From Campylobacter concisus (GTDB lineage Bacteria > Campylobacterota > Campylobacteria > Campylobacterales > Campylobacteraceae), in contig NZ_PPAF01000038.1 of NCBI RefSeq assembly GCF_002913045.1, positions 62,001-126,000 of the forward strand: a stretch of DNA of 64,000 bases, in the 5' to 3' direction. Of the stretch, positions 9,367 through 18,086 are shown one piece after another. Position numbers and translations under genes: made by a program. Position 1 is the stretch's first letter, and the number at the start of each line of letters is the position of its first letter. A model generated the notes under the pieces. It searched no databases, was not told the origin of the DNA, and saw only the letters and a list, made by a program, of their open reading frames with translations.

Positions 9367-11686
9367 CACTTATTATAAGCTTTTCAAAATCCTCTGCACT
9401 CATTGGCTTGCCCCAAAGATACCCTTGCACCTCATCACATCCAAGCTCTCTTAAAATTTCAAGCTGGATTTCATCTTCGACGCCTTCAGCGATAGTCTTT
9501 AGCTCCACATTTTTAGCTAAAGCTATAACGCTTTTTACTACGTCTTTATCTATATCATTTTTAGCAATATTATCTATCAGCTCTTTAGCGATCTTTAGGC
9601 GGCTCATAGGATATTTTTTGATGTAATTCATCGATGAAAAACCGGTACCAAAATCATCTATGGATATGCAAATTCCTCTATTTGAAAGCTCAGATAACGC
9701 GCTTTGCATCATCTCTTCGGCATTGACAAGGCTGGCCTCAGTGATCTCAACATCTACACAAGATGGATCGATGCCGTATCTATCTATGTAGCTTAAAAAT
9801 TTAGATGCAAAATTTATATTATCAATCTGTTTTGGAGAGATATTTATACCTATTTTTAGGTTTGTATTATATTTTTCATTCCAAAAGGCCATTTGTTTTA
9901 TAGCGTTTTTTGCTACCCATTTTCCTATCGCATTGATAATCGAGCTTTGTTCGGCTATTGGAATAAATTTTGATTGATCTACCGGACCTTTTATAGGAGA
10001 GTTCCACCTAACAAGAGCCTCTGCTCCTACTATTTTTTTACCTTCTATTAGATACTGAGGCTGAAACTTTAGCTCAAATTCTTCATCAAAGCTTATGCTA
10101 TTTAGCAATATTTCTATATAGTTTCTATCCTGAATCATGCTTTTTATATCACTATAAAAAACATACTTTTCAGATGCATCTTTCTTTGCTGCTTCTAGTG
10201 CTGCTTCTGATTGCATGATAAAATCATCAGCCAAAATTTCACTAGTTTGTGTCGAGCTAATCCCTATTTTTGCATCAAGTACAATTTTATAATCATCTAT
10301 AACGATTGGCTCTGAAATAGCTTTTAGTAGATAATGTAAAAATTCCCTGCAATGCACATTTTCGTTTTGCTTGATAACAACGATGAAGTCATCTCCACCA
10401 GACCTTGCAAATAAAGAATCGTTTGGTGGCAATATTGACTCAATATTTGAAGCGAACTTTGCTATTACATCATCACCGATATAATGCCCATATGAGTCAT
10501 TTATCGCTTTAAAATGGTTTATGTCAATACTATAAATATCTATCTTTTCGCCAAGTGCCTTTGACTTTATCATCTCTTCAAGCCTTGCAATAAAATACTG
10601 GCGATTTAGAGCATTTGTTAAATAATCATATTTACTGATCCTTTGTAGGTGCCTATTTGTCTCTTCAAGCTCTTTTACTTTACTTTCTATCTGATTATTT
10701 AACACTTTTTTGATATGTATTTCACGTTTAATTAAAATATCCATCTTTCTAACATTAGAAAATGTATAAGATAATGCCCCGTATGCAAGCAGAGTAACCA
10801 AAATAGAAAATAACCATATCAAATTTATCTTCCAAGAGTACAAGATCATGATCGTCAAAAATACAGCGAAAACAAATAGCTTTTGTATTAAAATTTTATC
10901 AAAATCATTTCTGAGCGCCCTAAATTTTAGATTTGCCTCACCCTCTCTTAAATGAAGCGTAGCAACAAACAACATAAAAAATGAACTCTTAAATACAATG
11001 TCGTATCCAAAAAAGGATATTTCATCTATCCAAAAGTCCATTGTAGTGGTAAAAACATCATAAGTGCTTATTGCAATAAGCGCTATCAAGCATAAAAGTA
11101 TAGATAGTCTTCTTTTTGAAAATTTAAGTGAAAAAAACGTAGTAAATGAAGTACAAAACATAAATAAATCTATGGCGATGTAACTTAGATTAAAAAAATC
11201 TTTTTGGCTTAAAACTTGAGTTAAATTTCTATCAAAAATCATAAACCACATAAAGCTAAAATATATTGCGGAAATAGAAACTGAGTCCACAAATACTTGC
11301 ATTAAAAATAAATTTTTCAAATTTTTGATCAAAATGTAAAAAGCAGAAAATGCAAACATAAAATATGAAACTACGTATGAGATTTGTATAAAATTGACTT
11401 TAGAAAGAAATTGTTTAAGAAAACCAACCTTATCATATAGCATCCACATAGTATCTGATGCTACCCAGCAAGTAAGGCCTAATAATATATATATCCAATA
11501 TGTTTTTAAATTTCTTGTCTCTTTTAGCTTTAAAAAGATAAATAATGTGATCATAAAATCAAATAGAGTAGTAATTATGTCTTCATAAAAACCACTAGCA
11601 ATAAAATAACTAACAACATATACACAAAAAAGTATCAACATAAATAAAAAAGATGCTTGATTATCGTTGCTTATTTTACTTATCAT
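9359..11686 (-). CDS. Membrane GGDEF-EAL protein, probable c-di-GMP phosphodiesterase
   Basis: A 775-residue paralogue of the gene at 6381-8696 with the same layout: about eight membrane segments to residue 305, a coiled linker, GGDEF, then EAL. The EAL domain keeps its known catalytic set: EALVRW, NISPKQ, EITEAS, DDFGTG, IAEGVED and QGYLWGKPM, so phosphodiesterase activity is likely. The GGDEF motif reads GGDDF with DIDxFK intact (SIDINHFKAIND); whether this form still makes c-di-GMP or acts as a GTP sensor cannot be told. A YcxB-like gene separates the paralogues on the opposite strand. Confidence 0.9.
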   Translation of the reverse strand: MISKISNDNQASFLFMLILFCVYVVSYFIASGFYEDIITTLFDFMITLFIFLKLKETRNLKTYWIYILLGLTCWVASDTMWMLYDKVGFLKQFLSKVNFIQISYVVSYFMFAFSAFYILIKNLKNLFLMQVFVDSVSISAIYFSFMWFMIFDRNLTQVLSQKDFFNLSYIAIDLFMFCTSFTTFFSLKFSKRRLSILLCLIALIAISTYDVFTTTMDFWIDEISFFGYDIVFKSSFFMLFVATLHLREGEANLKFRALRNDFDKILIQKLFVFAVFLTIMILYSWKINLIWLFSILVTLLAYGALSYTFSNVRKMDILIKREIHIKKVLNNQIESKVKELEETNRHLQRISKYDYLTNALNRQYFIARLEEMIKSKALGEKIDIYSIDINHFKAINDSYGHYIGDDVIAKFASNIESILPPNDSLFARSGGDDFIVVIKQNENVHCREFLHYLLKAISEPIVIDDYKIVLDAKIGISSTQTSEILADDFIMQSEAALEAAKKDASEKYVFYSDIKSMIQDRNYIEILLNSISFDEEFELKFQPQYLIEGKKIVGAEALVRWNSPIKGPVDQSKFIPIAEQSSIINAIGKWVAKNAIKQMAFWNEKYNTNLKIGINISPKQIDNINFASKFLSYIDRYGIDPSCVDVEITEASLVNAEEMMQSALSELSNRGICISIDDFGTGFSSMNYIKKYPMSRLKIAKELIDNIAKNDIDKDVVKSVIALAKNVELKTIAEGVEDEIQLEILRELGCDEVQGYLWGKPMSAEDFEKLIISAI

Positions 11687-11695
11687 GTTCTGTCT

Positions 11696-13537
11696 TTATC
11701 TATCTTTCTCTGCCTTTTTGGCTAAACTTTGCCATCTTTGCCACTCGCCACTATCATCAACGTCGTTGCCGATAGCTTCGTATCTAGCGTAAAAATATTC
11801 AACAAATTTCTTGCACTCTTCATCTTTTGGCAGATAGCTTAGCTCATCTTTTTGGCAAAATTTCTCCAAAAACGTGCTCGCATCAGCTTTTTTGGCGTAT
11901 GTTCGCGCTAGATCGTAATAGTTCTCTAAGCAAATTTCTTTAAATTTAGCGTAAGCTTGCTCGCTCATATCTACGCTTAGCTTGCCATCAAATTTAAGCA
12001 CTCCGGCTCTAAAAAGCAGGCTAAGATGTATGAGCCCCTCGCAGTAGTAAGCCCTCACCTCATCAACCTTTCGCCAAGCAATAAGCCCAACTGCACGGGC
12101 TATTAGCTCGTGAAAGACGGCCATTTTATACTCCGCCTCTTCGTGTAAGAAGAAATTTACTAACCCACCAGTTGTCGCCTTGTACTCTTCGATAAATTTG
12201 AAAACACCACTTTTATTCATACTCATCTCAGTATCAAGTCCGATAAAGAGAATGTGTCCAAACTCATGGCCAATCGTTGAAATCTCATATACTTTTTTCC
12301 AAATTTTTGGCTTTAAAAATAAAATTTCCCTACCAAAATCCAAAAATTCCTTGCTAAAAATTTCAGCCCCAAGCTTCATAAATGGCTTTGCCTTTGCGCT
12401 TTCATAGACGTGATTTACAAAGGCAAAAATTTTCTTACCACATTTTGCGCTCACACTTTCATCATTTGGCACTACCTGAGCGCTAAAAAGTCCGTTTAGC
12501 TCCGCGCCATAATAAATCATCGGCACACTTATATAAAGCTGCGTCCTAGCGATATTTTCGCTAACTGACTTATTTGTCTCAGCGTTATCAAACTTGATCT
12601 TTTCGCAAACGCTCTTATAAGTTTTTGCCACTTTTTCTTTAAATTTAAGCTCATCAATGCCCTCGCTATCAACCAGCCTGATATCCCACTCAAGCGCAAC
12701 CGCGTGCGTGTAGGCATCCTCGTAGTACTCTAGCGGATGGCCCGGTTGAAGTGCGCCTTTTACATCCATCCACGCTATCTCAGCCTCTTGCCAAGCATTT
12801 ATCACCTTTGCGTTGTCCTCTTCACAAAAGGCATTTTGTAGCTTTTCAAGGTATTTGACATAAGATTTTTGCTCGTCATTTTTGGCTAAATTTCTTAAAA
12901 TTTCAAGATTTTTAGCAAAGACGCTTTTAAGCTCTCTCACCTCATCTTTAAAAGCAAGTGCATAAGGCAAAAAGCTAAATTTATTACCTTCTTTTACTAC
13001 CGCGCCATACGTTCTATCGGCCCTTACGCCGTTACTATCACACTGAAATAAAGCATTTTTAGTAATAAACTCATTTGCCTGGCTTAGATCTTTAAATTTA
13101 GTCTCAAACTCTTTGTTTGTAGTGTCGATAATACGATCCTGCCATGAAATTTGCCACGCATTTAGACTAAGCCCAAGTTCATGCATAGCCTGCACAAAAG
13201 CTTGGTTAAACGGATCTAAAATTTTCTCTTCTTTGGCCTTTTCTAAAAGCTTGGCGTGCAGATTTTCATATAAATTTCTAACGTAGCCATACATTAAATT
13301 TAGCACTCGTTTTTGCTCGTCTTCGCCTAAATTTAGCTTTTTTAGCTCATTTTGAAGCGGATCAACTTTAAGATCTACTATCCTTCTTGCAAGAGCTAGT
13401 TTCTGGCTTGGTGTGCCAGCAAGACCACAAATTTTAACAGCTTCGTTTATAATGTCATCGTCTAAATTTTTATAAATAGCATTTAACTTATTTTTTTGCT
13501 CTTTTGTGAGTTCATTTAATCTTTTAAAATCATTCAT
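11696..13537 (-). CDS. ciaB: CiaB-family protein (invasion antigen B homologue)
   Basis: A 613-residue homologue of C. jejuni CiaB, a protein linked to host cell invasion and exported through the flagellar apparatus; the biochemical activity is unknown to me. The length matches the family and no signal peptide is present. Residues 424-428 read HEFGH, a canonical HExxH zinc site, and 22 residues later comes IEEYKATTGG (Glu450/Glu451), reminiscent of the second zinc-ligand motif of gluzincins such as dipeptidyl peptidase III. A hidden metallopeptidase fold is therefore plausible. The gene stands alone, ending ten bases from the GGDEF-EAL gene. Confidence 0.85.
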   Translation of the reverse strand: MNDFKRLNELTKEQKNKLNAIYKNLDDDIINEAVKICGLAGTPSQKLALARRIVDLKVDPLQNELKKLNLGEDEQKRVLNLMYGYVRNLYENLHAKLLEKAKEEKILDPFNQAFVQAMHELGLSLNAWQISWQDRIIDTTNKEFETKFKDLSQANEFITKNALFQCDSNGVRADRTYGAVVKEGNKFSFLPYALAFKDEVRELKSVFAKNLEILRNLAKNDEQKSYVKYLEKLQNAFCEEDNAKVINAWQEAEIAWMDVKGALQPGHPLEYYEDAYTHAVALEWDIRLVDSEGIDELKFKEKVAKTYKSVCEKIKFDNAETNKSVSENIARTQLYISVPMIYYGAELNGLFSAQVVPNDESVSAKCGKKIFAFVNHVYESAKAKPFMKLGAEIFSKEFLDFGREILFLKPKIWKKVYEISTIGHEFGHILFIGLDTEMSMNKSGVFKFIEEYKATTGGLVNFFLHEEAEYKMAVFHELIARAVGLIAWRKVDEVRAYYCEGLIHLSLLFRAGVLKFDGKLSVDMSEQAYAKFKEICLENYYDLARTYAKKADASTFLEKFCQKDELSYLPKDEECKKFVEYFYARYEAIGNDVDDSGEWQRWQSLAKKAEKDR

Positions 13538-13588
13538 TTTTTCATCCCCTGAAGTTGCAAGATTTTAGCATAAAGCCTTAAAATTTGC

Positions 13589-13594
13589 TACAAT
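13589..13594 (+). promoter_or_regulatory. Putative -10 box for the acyl-CoA thioesterase gene
   Basis: TACAAT, 34 bases before the ATG at 13628, in a T-rich context. No separate -35 is visible, as is usual for Campylobacter sigma-70 promoters. Confidence 0.45.
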
Positions 13595-13627
13595 CAACCA
13601 AAAATTTTAACATCTAAAAGGCAAAAA

Positions 13628-14041
13628 ATGGATATTTTAAAGGATTTTGGTGAGCCACGCATAAAACAAGTTATGTTGCCAAAGGACACAAACTCAGCTG
13701 GAAATATTTTTGGTGGCTGGATAATGAGTCAGATCGACCTTGCAGGTGCACAAGCTGCAAGAGAAATTTCTCCTGAACGCGTTGTGACGATCTCTATGAA
13801 AGAGATCATCTTTAAACAACCTGTCTTTGTTGGCGATGTGCTAAGCTGCTACGCTAAAATCATCTCTGTTGGTAAAACCTCGATAACAACGCAAATAGAA
13901 GTAACCGCTCTTAGGCTAAATCCGGGCGGATATAGAGAAACTATACACGTTACTAGCGCTACCGCAACTTACGTAAGCGTAACAAAAGATGGGCTTAAAA
14001 AGCCAATCGATGAGAAGCTAAAACAACTTCATGGATTTTAA
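13628..14041 (+). CDS. Acyl-CoA thioesterase, hotdog fold (YciA-like)
   Basis: A 137-residue single hotdog-domain hydrolase of acyl-CoA thioesters. The YciA signature is clear: PKDTNSAGNIFGGWIMSQID near residues 18-37 with the catalytic Asp in the N-terminal segment, and VVTISMKEIIFKQPVFVGD near 54-72. It resembles the C. jejuni thioesterase Cj0915. The substrate range is not readable from sequence. AAAAGG lies in front of the ATG, and a stem-loop follows the stop. Confidence 0.87.
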   Translation: MDILKDFGEPRIKQVMLPKDTNSAGNIFGGWIMSQIDLAGAQAAREISPERVVTISMKEIIFKQPVFVGDVLSCYAKIISVGKTSITTQIEVTALRLNPGGYRETIHVTSATATYVSVTKDGLKKPIDEKLKQLHGF

Positions 14042-14043
14042 AA

Positions 14044-14070
14044 ATTTGGTTGCGATTTATGCAACCAAAT
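14044..14070 (+). terminator. Stem-loop after the thioesterase gene
   Basis: Ten-base perfect arms (atttggttgc / gcaaccaaat) with a seven-base loop, starting two bases after the stop codon. A strong U-run is lacking, so termination efficiency is uncertain. Confidence 0.55.
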
Positions 14071-14184
14071 TGAAAAATTAATACTACTTTTAAAAATTAT
14101 TGAAATTTAAAAATTAAAAAGCAAAAATTTCAACTTGATTAAATACTTTCTAAGATAAAATCCAAAACTACTTTTGGGAGAATC

Positions 14185-14823
14185 ATGAAAAAGTCACGTT
14201 TAGGCCTTTTGCAGACACAAATTTTAGATATCCTAACTCAATCCGAGCTTGATAAATTTGAGTACAAAAACCTTCCAAAAACAAGCATCATTTACGCAGA
14301 AGAGATCAAAATCGTCATTTTAAAAAGCGGCTGTGCAAAGCTTTCGTTTTTTGAAGACGGGGAAGAATTTATCCTTTACCGTTTGGAAGCAAACAACATT
14401 GCAGTTCTTGATGATAATTGTGCATTTGAAATTTTAGAAGACGCAAAAATTTACTCCATAAACTTAAGCGAAATAAGTGAAATTTTATCAAATGTAAATG
14501 TTGTAGATGAAATTTTAAAAGCGGCGTTAAACGCCATCATCGTACAACGTCAGATCATAAAATCAATACTTTTTGAAGATGCGAAAGGCAGGATTGCAAA
14601 TTTTTTGATTGAGCTTGCACGCGAACAAGATCTAAAACAAAATGGCTATCATTATGTCTTTTTGCCATTTTCTTTAAAAGTACTATCAAGCTTTGTGGGG
14701 CTTAAAAGACAAAGCGCCTCAACTGCATTTAATGAGCTTATAAAAAACGACATCATAAGAAAAATAACGCCACACGAGTTTTTGATCATAGATTACGAAA
14801 AGCTCGAAAGTTACACAAACTAA
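14185..14823 (+). CDS. Crp/Fnr-family transcriptional regulator
   Basis: A 212-residue regulator with an N-terminal cyclic-nucleotide-type beta-roll (about 25-110) and a C-terminal winged helix containing LSSFVGLKRQSASTAFNEL (about 170-190), the recognition-helix region. There is no FNR-type N-terminal cluster of four cysteines, so oxygen sensing through an Fe-S cluster is unlikely; the effector is unknown. GGGAG lies five bases before the ATG. It is convergent with the formate channel gene and shares its terminator. Control of the neighbouring hydrogenase operon is possible but only inferred from position. Confidence 0.8.
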   Translation: MKKSRLGLLQTQILDILTQSELDKFEYKNLPKTSIIYAEEIKIVILKSGCAKLSFFEDGEEFILYRLEANNIAVLDDNCAFEILEDAKIYSINLSEISEILSNVNVVDEILKAALNAIIVQRQIIKSILFEDAKGRIANFLIELAREQDLKQNGYHYVFLPFSLKVLSSFVGLKRQSASTAFNELIKNDIIRKITPHEFLIIDYEKLESYTN

Positions 14824-14881
14824 AAATCAAAAATTTTTAATAAAAAAGATAATTGTTAGCAAAAAGAGTAATTTTAAAAGA

Positions 14882-14909
14882 TTAGTCTTTGCTAAAAAGC
14901 AAAGACTAA
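14882..14909. terminator. Bidirectional terminator between the Crp/Fnr gene and focA
   Basis: Twelve-base perfect arms (ttagtctttgct / agcaaagactaa) with a four-base loop, between the convergent stops at 14823 and 14915. On the minus strand it is followed by a U-rich tract, making it a good intrinsic terminator for the formate channel gene. Confidence 0.75.
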
Positions 14910-14914
14910 GAGTT

Positions 14915-15775
14915 TTAAGCTTTTTTCTTCATCTCAAATTTATTAGCCATGAAGCCAACTAAACCAACAAAGAAAACTCCTCCGACGATATTGCCAAGAG
15001 TAACCGGAACTAGGTTTTTACCGATAAAATTTCCCCAGTTTAGTACTTCTAGTTTATCGGCTGTAGTATGAAGCAACGCTGCTGCAGCATTTATATCACC
15101 ACCGCTTGCTGCGATATAGTGAGCTTTAGAAATGATGGCTTCAGTTATGATGAACATATTTGCCACGCAGTGCTCCATAGAGCATGCAACAAACGCACCG
15201 ATCATCCACATAATAGCAAAAAATTTACCAGTTAGATTGCTCTCGCTTGTCGCAGTCCAGACAGACATACAGACAAAGACGTTACAAAAAATTCCACGGA
15301 TAAATAGCTCATGAAATGGTGCTGTAATCTTACCAATAGCAGCTGGAACAAAGTGTTGTAATATGTAGCCATCATACTTTAGTGGCAAGCCTGAGTAGTA
15401 GTACATATACGCAATCAGTGCGCCGCCAACGAAGTTAAATATCCAAACAATAGCCCAGTATACGATAGTATTACCTAGTTTTAGTTTGCCTTCATATGCG
15501 CTAACACCGCTTAAAACAGAGCTCGTAAAGAGGTGACCACCATAAAAAACAACCATCATAAGACCACAACTAAATGTGATACCGCCGATAAAATTTGAAA
15601 GGCCAATAGACTGGTTTTCAGCCATACCAACTGTTGAGTGAGCCCAAAAAATATCACCCATAGCAATAGCAGCTCCAGCCATGATAGCAAGAAAAATAAT
15701 ACTAGTAAGCGGCATATGAGCCTTATGCTCCATAGAGCTTGAGACCGCTTGAGCGGTTTCTGCCGGATTTAACAT
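14915..15775 (-). CDS. focA: Formate/nitrite transporter family channel, probably formate
   Basis: A 286-residue FNT-family inner-membrane channel with six membrane segments. The conserved MEHCVANMF motif carries the pore histidine. The reading frame opens at 15808, but the ATG at 15775 is chosen because AAAAGGAG ends six bases before it and the protein then begins LNPAETAQAV as in the family. It lies 3' of the hydrogenase-4 genes on the same strand, separated by about 160 bases, so formate is the likely substrate. Nitrite or hydrosulfide cannot be excluded. Confidence 0.85.
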   Translation of the reverse strand: MLNPAETAQAVSSSMEHKAHMPLTSIIFLAIMAGAAIAMGDIFWAHSTVGMAENQSIGLSNFIGGITFSCGLMMVVFYGGHLFTSSVLSGVSAYEGKLKLGNTIVYWAIVWIFNFVGGALIAYMYYYSGLPLKYDGYILQHFVPAAIGKITAPFHELFIRGIFCNVFVCMSVWTATSESNLTGKFFAIMWMIGAFVACSMEHCVANMFIITEAIISKAHYIAASGGDINAAAALLHTTADKLEVLNWGNFIGKNLVPVTLGNIVGGVFFVGLVGFMANKFEMKKKA

Positions 15776-15938
15776 CACATTCTCCTTTTTATTTTCAATC
15801 TCGCACATGAGCCAGGCTCATCTTTGCGACCAAAGTTTAACACTTTGCAAAATCACTAAAGTCAAATCACTGCTTGCGATTAAAAGCAAAATTTTGCCTT
15901 TAGTAACCAAAAAGATTAAAATTAGCCATTTGCCAAAT

Positions 15939-16388
15939 TTAACCAACTAAATTTTTATCAATCTCTACAATTCTCAAAAAAGCTTTTCTGGCACTTTTTT
16001 TAGCCTGCTCGCTTAGTCCCTCTTCAAAATTTAAGACATTTTCGAGCAAGACGCTAATGCCTAAAAACAGCGTTTTAGGGCAAATTTTTCGCAAATAACT
16101 CAAAAGCACTGGCGTTGGTAGATTGTGAGTTGAGTAGATATAGTCTCTATCGTCACTTAGGTCAAAAAACTCTATCTTATCCTCATCAAAGCCGCTCATC
16201 GCATCGACTACTATCAAGATATCAGGCGCAAATTCTCTAATGGCCGAGAATTCATTCTCAGGCACATCTTGCCCAAAAAAGACCTTCCACTCTTTTAGCT
16301 CGTGCTCCACGATGCGGCCGACTTCATTGCCCACATCATCATCGCCACGCATAGGATTACCGATGCAAAGGATGGCCTTTTTCATCAA
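15939..16388 (-). CDS. hycI: Hydrogenase maturation endopeptidase (HycI/M52 family)
   Basis: Removes the C-terminal tail of the [NiFe] large subunit after nickel insertion. The 149-residue protein carries the three expected nickel-contacting positions: Asp16 in GNPMRGDDDVG, Asp in IVVDAMSG (about residue 62) and His in YSTHNLP (about 88). Its start overlaps the end of the hycH-like gene by four bases. Its probable substrate is the HyfG homologue at 18083-19819, which has a removable tail. Confidence 0.9.
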   Translation of the reverse strand: MMKKAILCIGNPMRGDDDVGNEVGRIVEHELKEWKVFFGQDVPENEFSAIREFAPDILIVVDAMSGFDEDKIEFFDLSDDRDYIYSTHNLPTPVLLSYLRKICPKTLFLGISVLLENVLNFEEGLSEQAKKSARKAFLRIVEIDKNLVG

Positions 16389-16741
16389 AAGTCCTTCCTA
16401 AGCACGATATATCCCTCTTTTAAATTTGCCAAAATTTCTTTAAGCTTACACTCACAAAGCTGTGGCAAGAGTTTAGCGATATGCTCGGCAAAAATTTCAA
16501 CTTCAAAATATTTGCTTAAATTTCCGATCTTAAATTTCACATATTCGCCTGAGTTTTTGATCATCTCGTCAAATTCCTCATCGCTTAGCTCTAAAATTTT
16601 CTCGCTAAAATCAATTGTGCCAACGCCATGTCCCACGCAAGTGGAGAAAATTTTTATCTCTTTTAGCTCGCGTGGAAGCTTATCGTTGTCGTCCATATGC
16701 CTTTTTGTAAGCTTATAAACTTGTATCATCTCTTGCTCCAA
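16385..16741 (-). CDS. hyfJ: Formate hydrogenlyase maturation protein, HycH/HyfJ family
   Basis: A 118-residue protein with the family motif STCVGHGVGTIDFSEKI near residues 32-48. HycH-type proteins are needed for maturation of the group 4 hydrogenase large subunit; the precise step is not known to me. It is translationally coupled on both sides: 16 bases of overlap with the small-subunit gene upstream and four with hycI downstream. Confidence 0.85.
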   Translation of the reverse strand: MEQEMIQVYKLTKRHMDDNDKLPRELKEIKIFSTCVGHGVGTIDFSEKILELSDEEFDEMIKNSGEYVKFKIGNLSKYFEVEIFAEHIAKLLPQLCECKLKEILANLKEGYIVLRKDF

Positions 16742-17550
16742 ACCTCGCTATCAACATCTATCGCAAAGCTTTTATCAGCTTTTGCATATTTTAGATAGAC
16801 ATCATTATGCAAAAGCCCCATGCACTCAGCATATCTAGGATCTTCTTCTTTTTTGATAGCTGTAAGCACAGCCTCTCTTGAAATGCTTGGGTCATGGACA
16901 TCTTTTGAACATTTGATAGCATTCATATATTTTTCAAAAAGGATTCTACCAAAGATATAGCTCATTAGTCTTCTGCTTTCAGCTTGCAAGTCGCGCTCAA
17001 ATAAAATATCACCTATGACCGACTTCTCAACTGAAGGTGGCAATGTATTATCTTCTTCATAGCTTTTTTTATGAAGCTTTTGATCTATGATACCAAGAGC
17101 CATACCAAGGCCGTAAATAATGCTTGCTGGGTGTGGAGGACAGCCTGGGATATAGACATCAACTGGAATTATCTTATCGATGCCGCCCCAAACGCTATAA
17201 GCGTCATGGAAAATTCCGCCACTGCTTCCGCACGCACCAAGAGCAACCACGATCTTAGGATCTGGAGTTGCCTCATAAGCACGAAGAAGCGGATAATACA
17301 TCTGTCTTGTTACAGGACCAGTACAAAGCAAAATATCAGCGTGTCTTGGGTTTGCAACAAGTTTAAAACCAAAACGCTCAGGATCCCACATTGGCGTAAT
17401 AGCTGCAAAAATTTCTATCTCACAGCCGTTACAGCTTCCGCAGTCGATCCTATAAACGCTAAAGCTTCTTTTGATATTTTTTAGATGCTCTAGCTTTGCA
17501 GTTAGATCATTTGCTGTTTTTATGTCCTCTGGGACTTGATATAGACTCAT
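16726..17550 (-). CDS. hyfI: Hydrogenase-4 small subunit
   Basis: NuoB-like electron-transfer subunit of a group 4 membrane-bound [NiFe] hydrogenase. The proximal [4Fe-4S] ligands are visible: Cys40 and Cys43 in DCGSCNGCEIE, a third in LGACGSSGG and a fourth in IPGCPPHP. It has 274 residues with a C-terminal extension of about 110 residues, similar to E. coli HyfI/HycG. It overlaps hyfH by four bases. Confidence 0.94.
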   Translation of the reverse strand: MSLYQVPEDIKTANDLTAKLEHLKNIKRSFSVYRIDCGSCNGCEIEIFAAITPMWDPERFGFKLVANPRHADILLCTGPVTRQMYYPLLRAYEATPDPKIVVALGACGSSGGIFHDAYSVWGGIDKIIPVDVYIPGCPPHPASIIYGLGMALGIIDQKLHKKSYEEDNTLPPSVEKSVIGDILFERDLQAESRRLMSYIFGRILFEKYMNAIKCSKDVHDPSISREAVLTAIKKEEDPRYAECMGLLHNDVYLKYAKADKSFAIDVDSEVWSKR

Positions 17551-18086
17551 TTTATAGCCTCCTCAATGCCTTTTGTTAGCCTCTCAGCAGATTGATTTTT
17601 CTTGCACTCTGGGCAGATATAAAGGTAGTCTTTTGCCTCTTCAAGTCTGCCTGGGAGTAAATTTGCTGTGCCAAGCTTTTCAAGGGTGAAATTTATAAGC
17701 CTTTTTGGCGTAAATGGCTTGCCGCAGCATTTGCAAGTTTGCATCTCAAGCTCGCCCCTTTGTATAAGAGCGCTCTTGTCAAATTTAACCGCAAGCTCAA
17801 AGCTATCACTTAGGCGAACGGCTCCAGTTGGGCAAACCTCATCGCAGCGACCGCAAAATATGCAGCGCCCACAGTCAAATTCCCAAACAAGCTTTGTTTG
17901 CTCCTCGTTCATCTTAAGCTCTATCGCGTTACTAGGGCAAGCGATACCGCAAGCCGCACAACCTACACAAAGATCGTATGTATAGTTTGGCTGACCACGG
18001 AAATTTTCAGGAACAATATATGGCTCAAATGGATAGGCGTATGTCGCTTTTCCATATTTTTCTGTGATGTCAAATAACTTCATCAT
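17547..18086 (-). CDS. hyfH: Hydrogenase-4 ferredoxin-like subunit (2 x [4Fe-4S])
   Basis: A 179-residue NuoI/HycF-like iron-sulfur subunit passing electrons to the small subunit. Two cluster motifs are seen: CVGCAACGIACPSNAI near residues 41-56 and CGRCIFCGRCDEVCPTGAV near 73-91. The C-terminal part carries an additional pair of CxxC motifs (CKCCGKPF and CPECKKN), as in HycF. It overlaps hyfG and hyfI by four bases each. Confidence 0.93.
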   Translation of the reverse strand: MMKLFDITEKYGKATYAYPFEPYIVPENFRGQPNYTYDLCVGCAACGIACPSNAIELKMNEEQTKLVWEFDCGRCIFCGRCDEVCPTGAVRLSDSFELAVKFDKSALIQRGELEMQTCKCCGKPFTPKRLINFTLEKLGTANLLPGRLEEAKDYLYICPECKKNQSAERLTKGIEEAIK

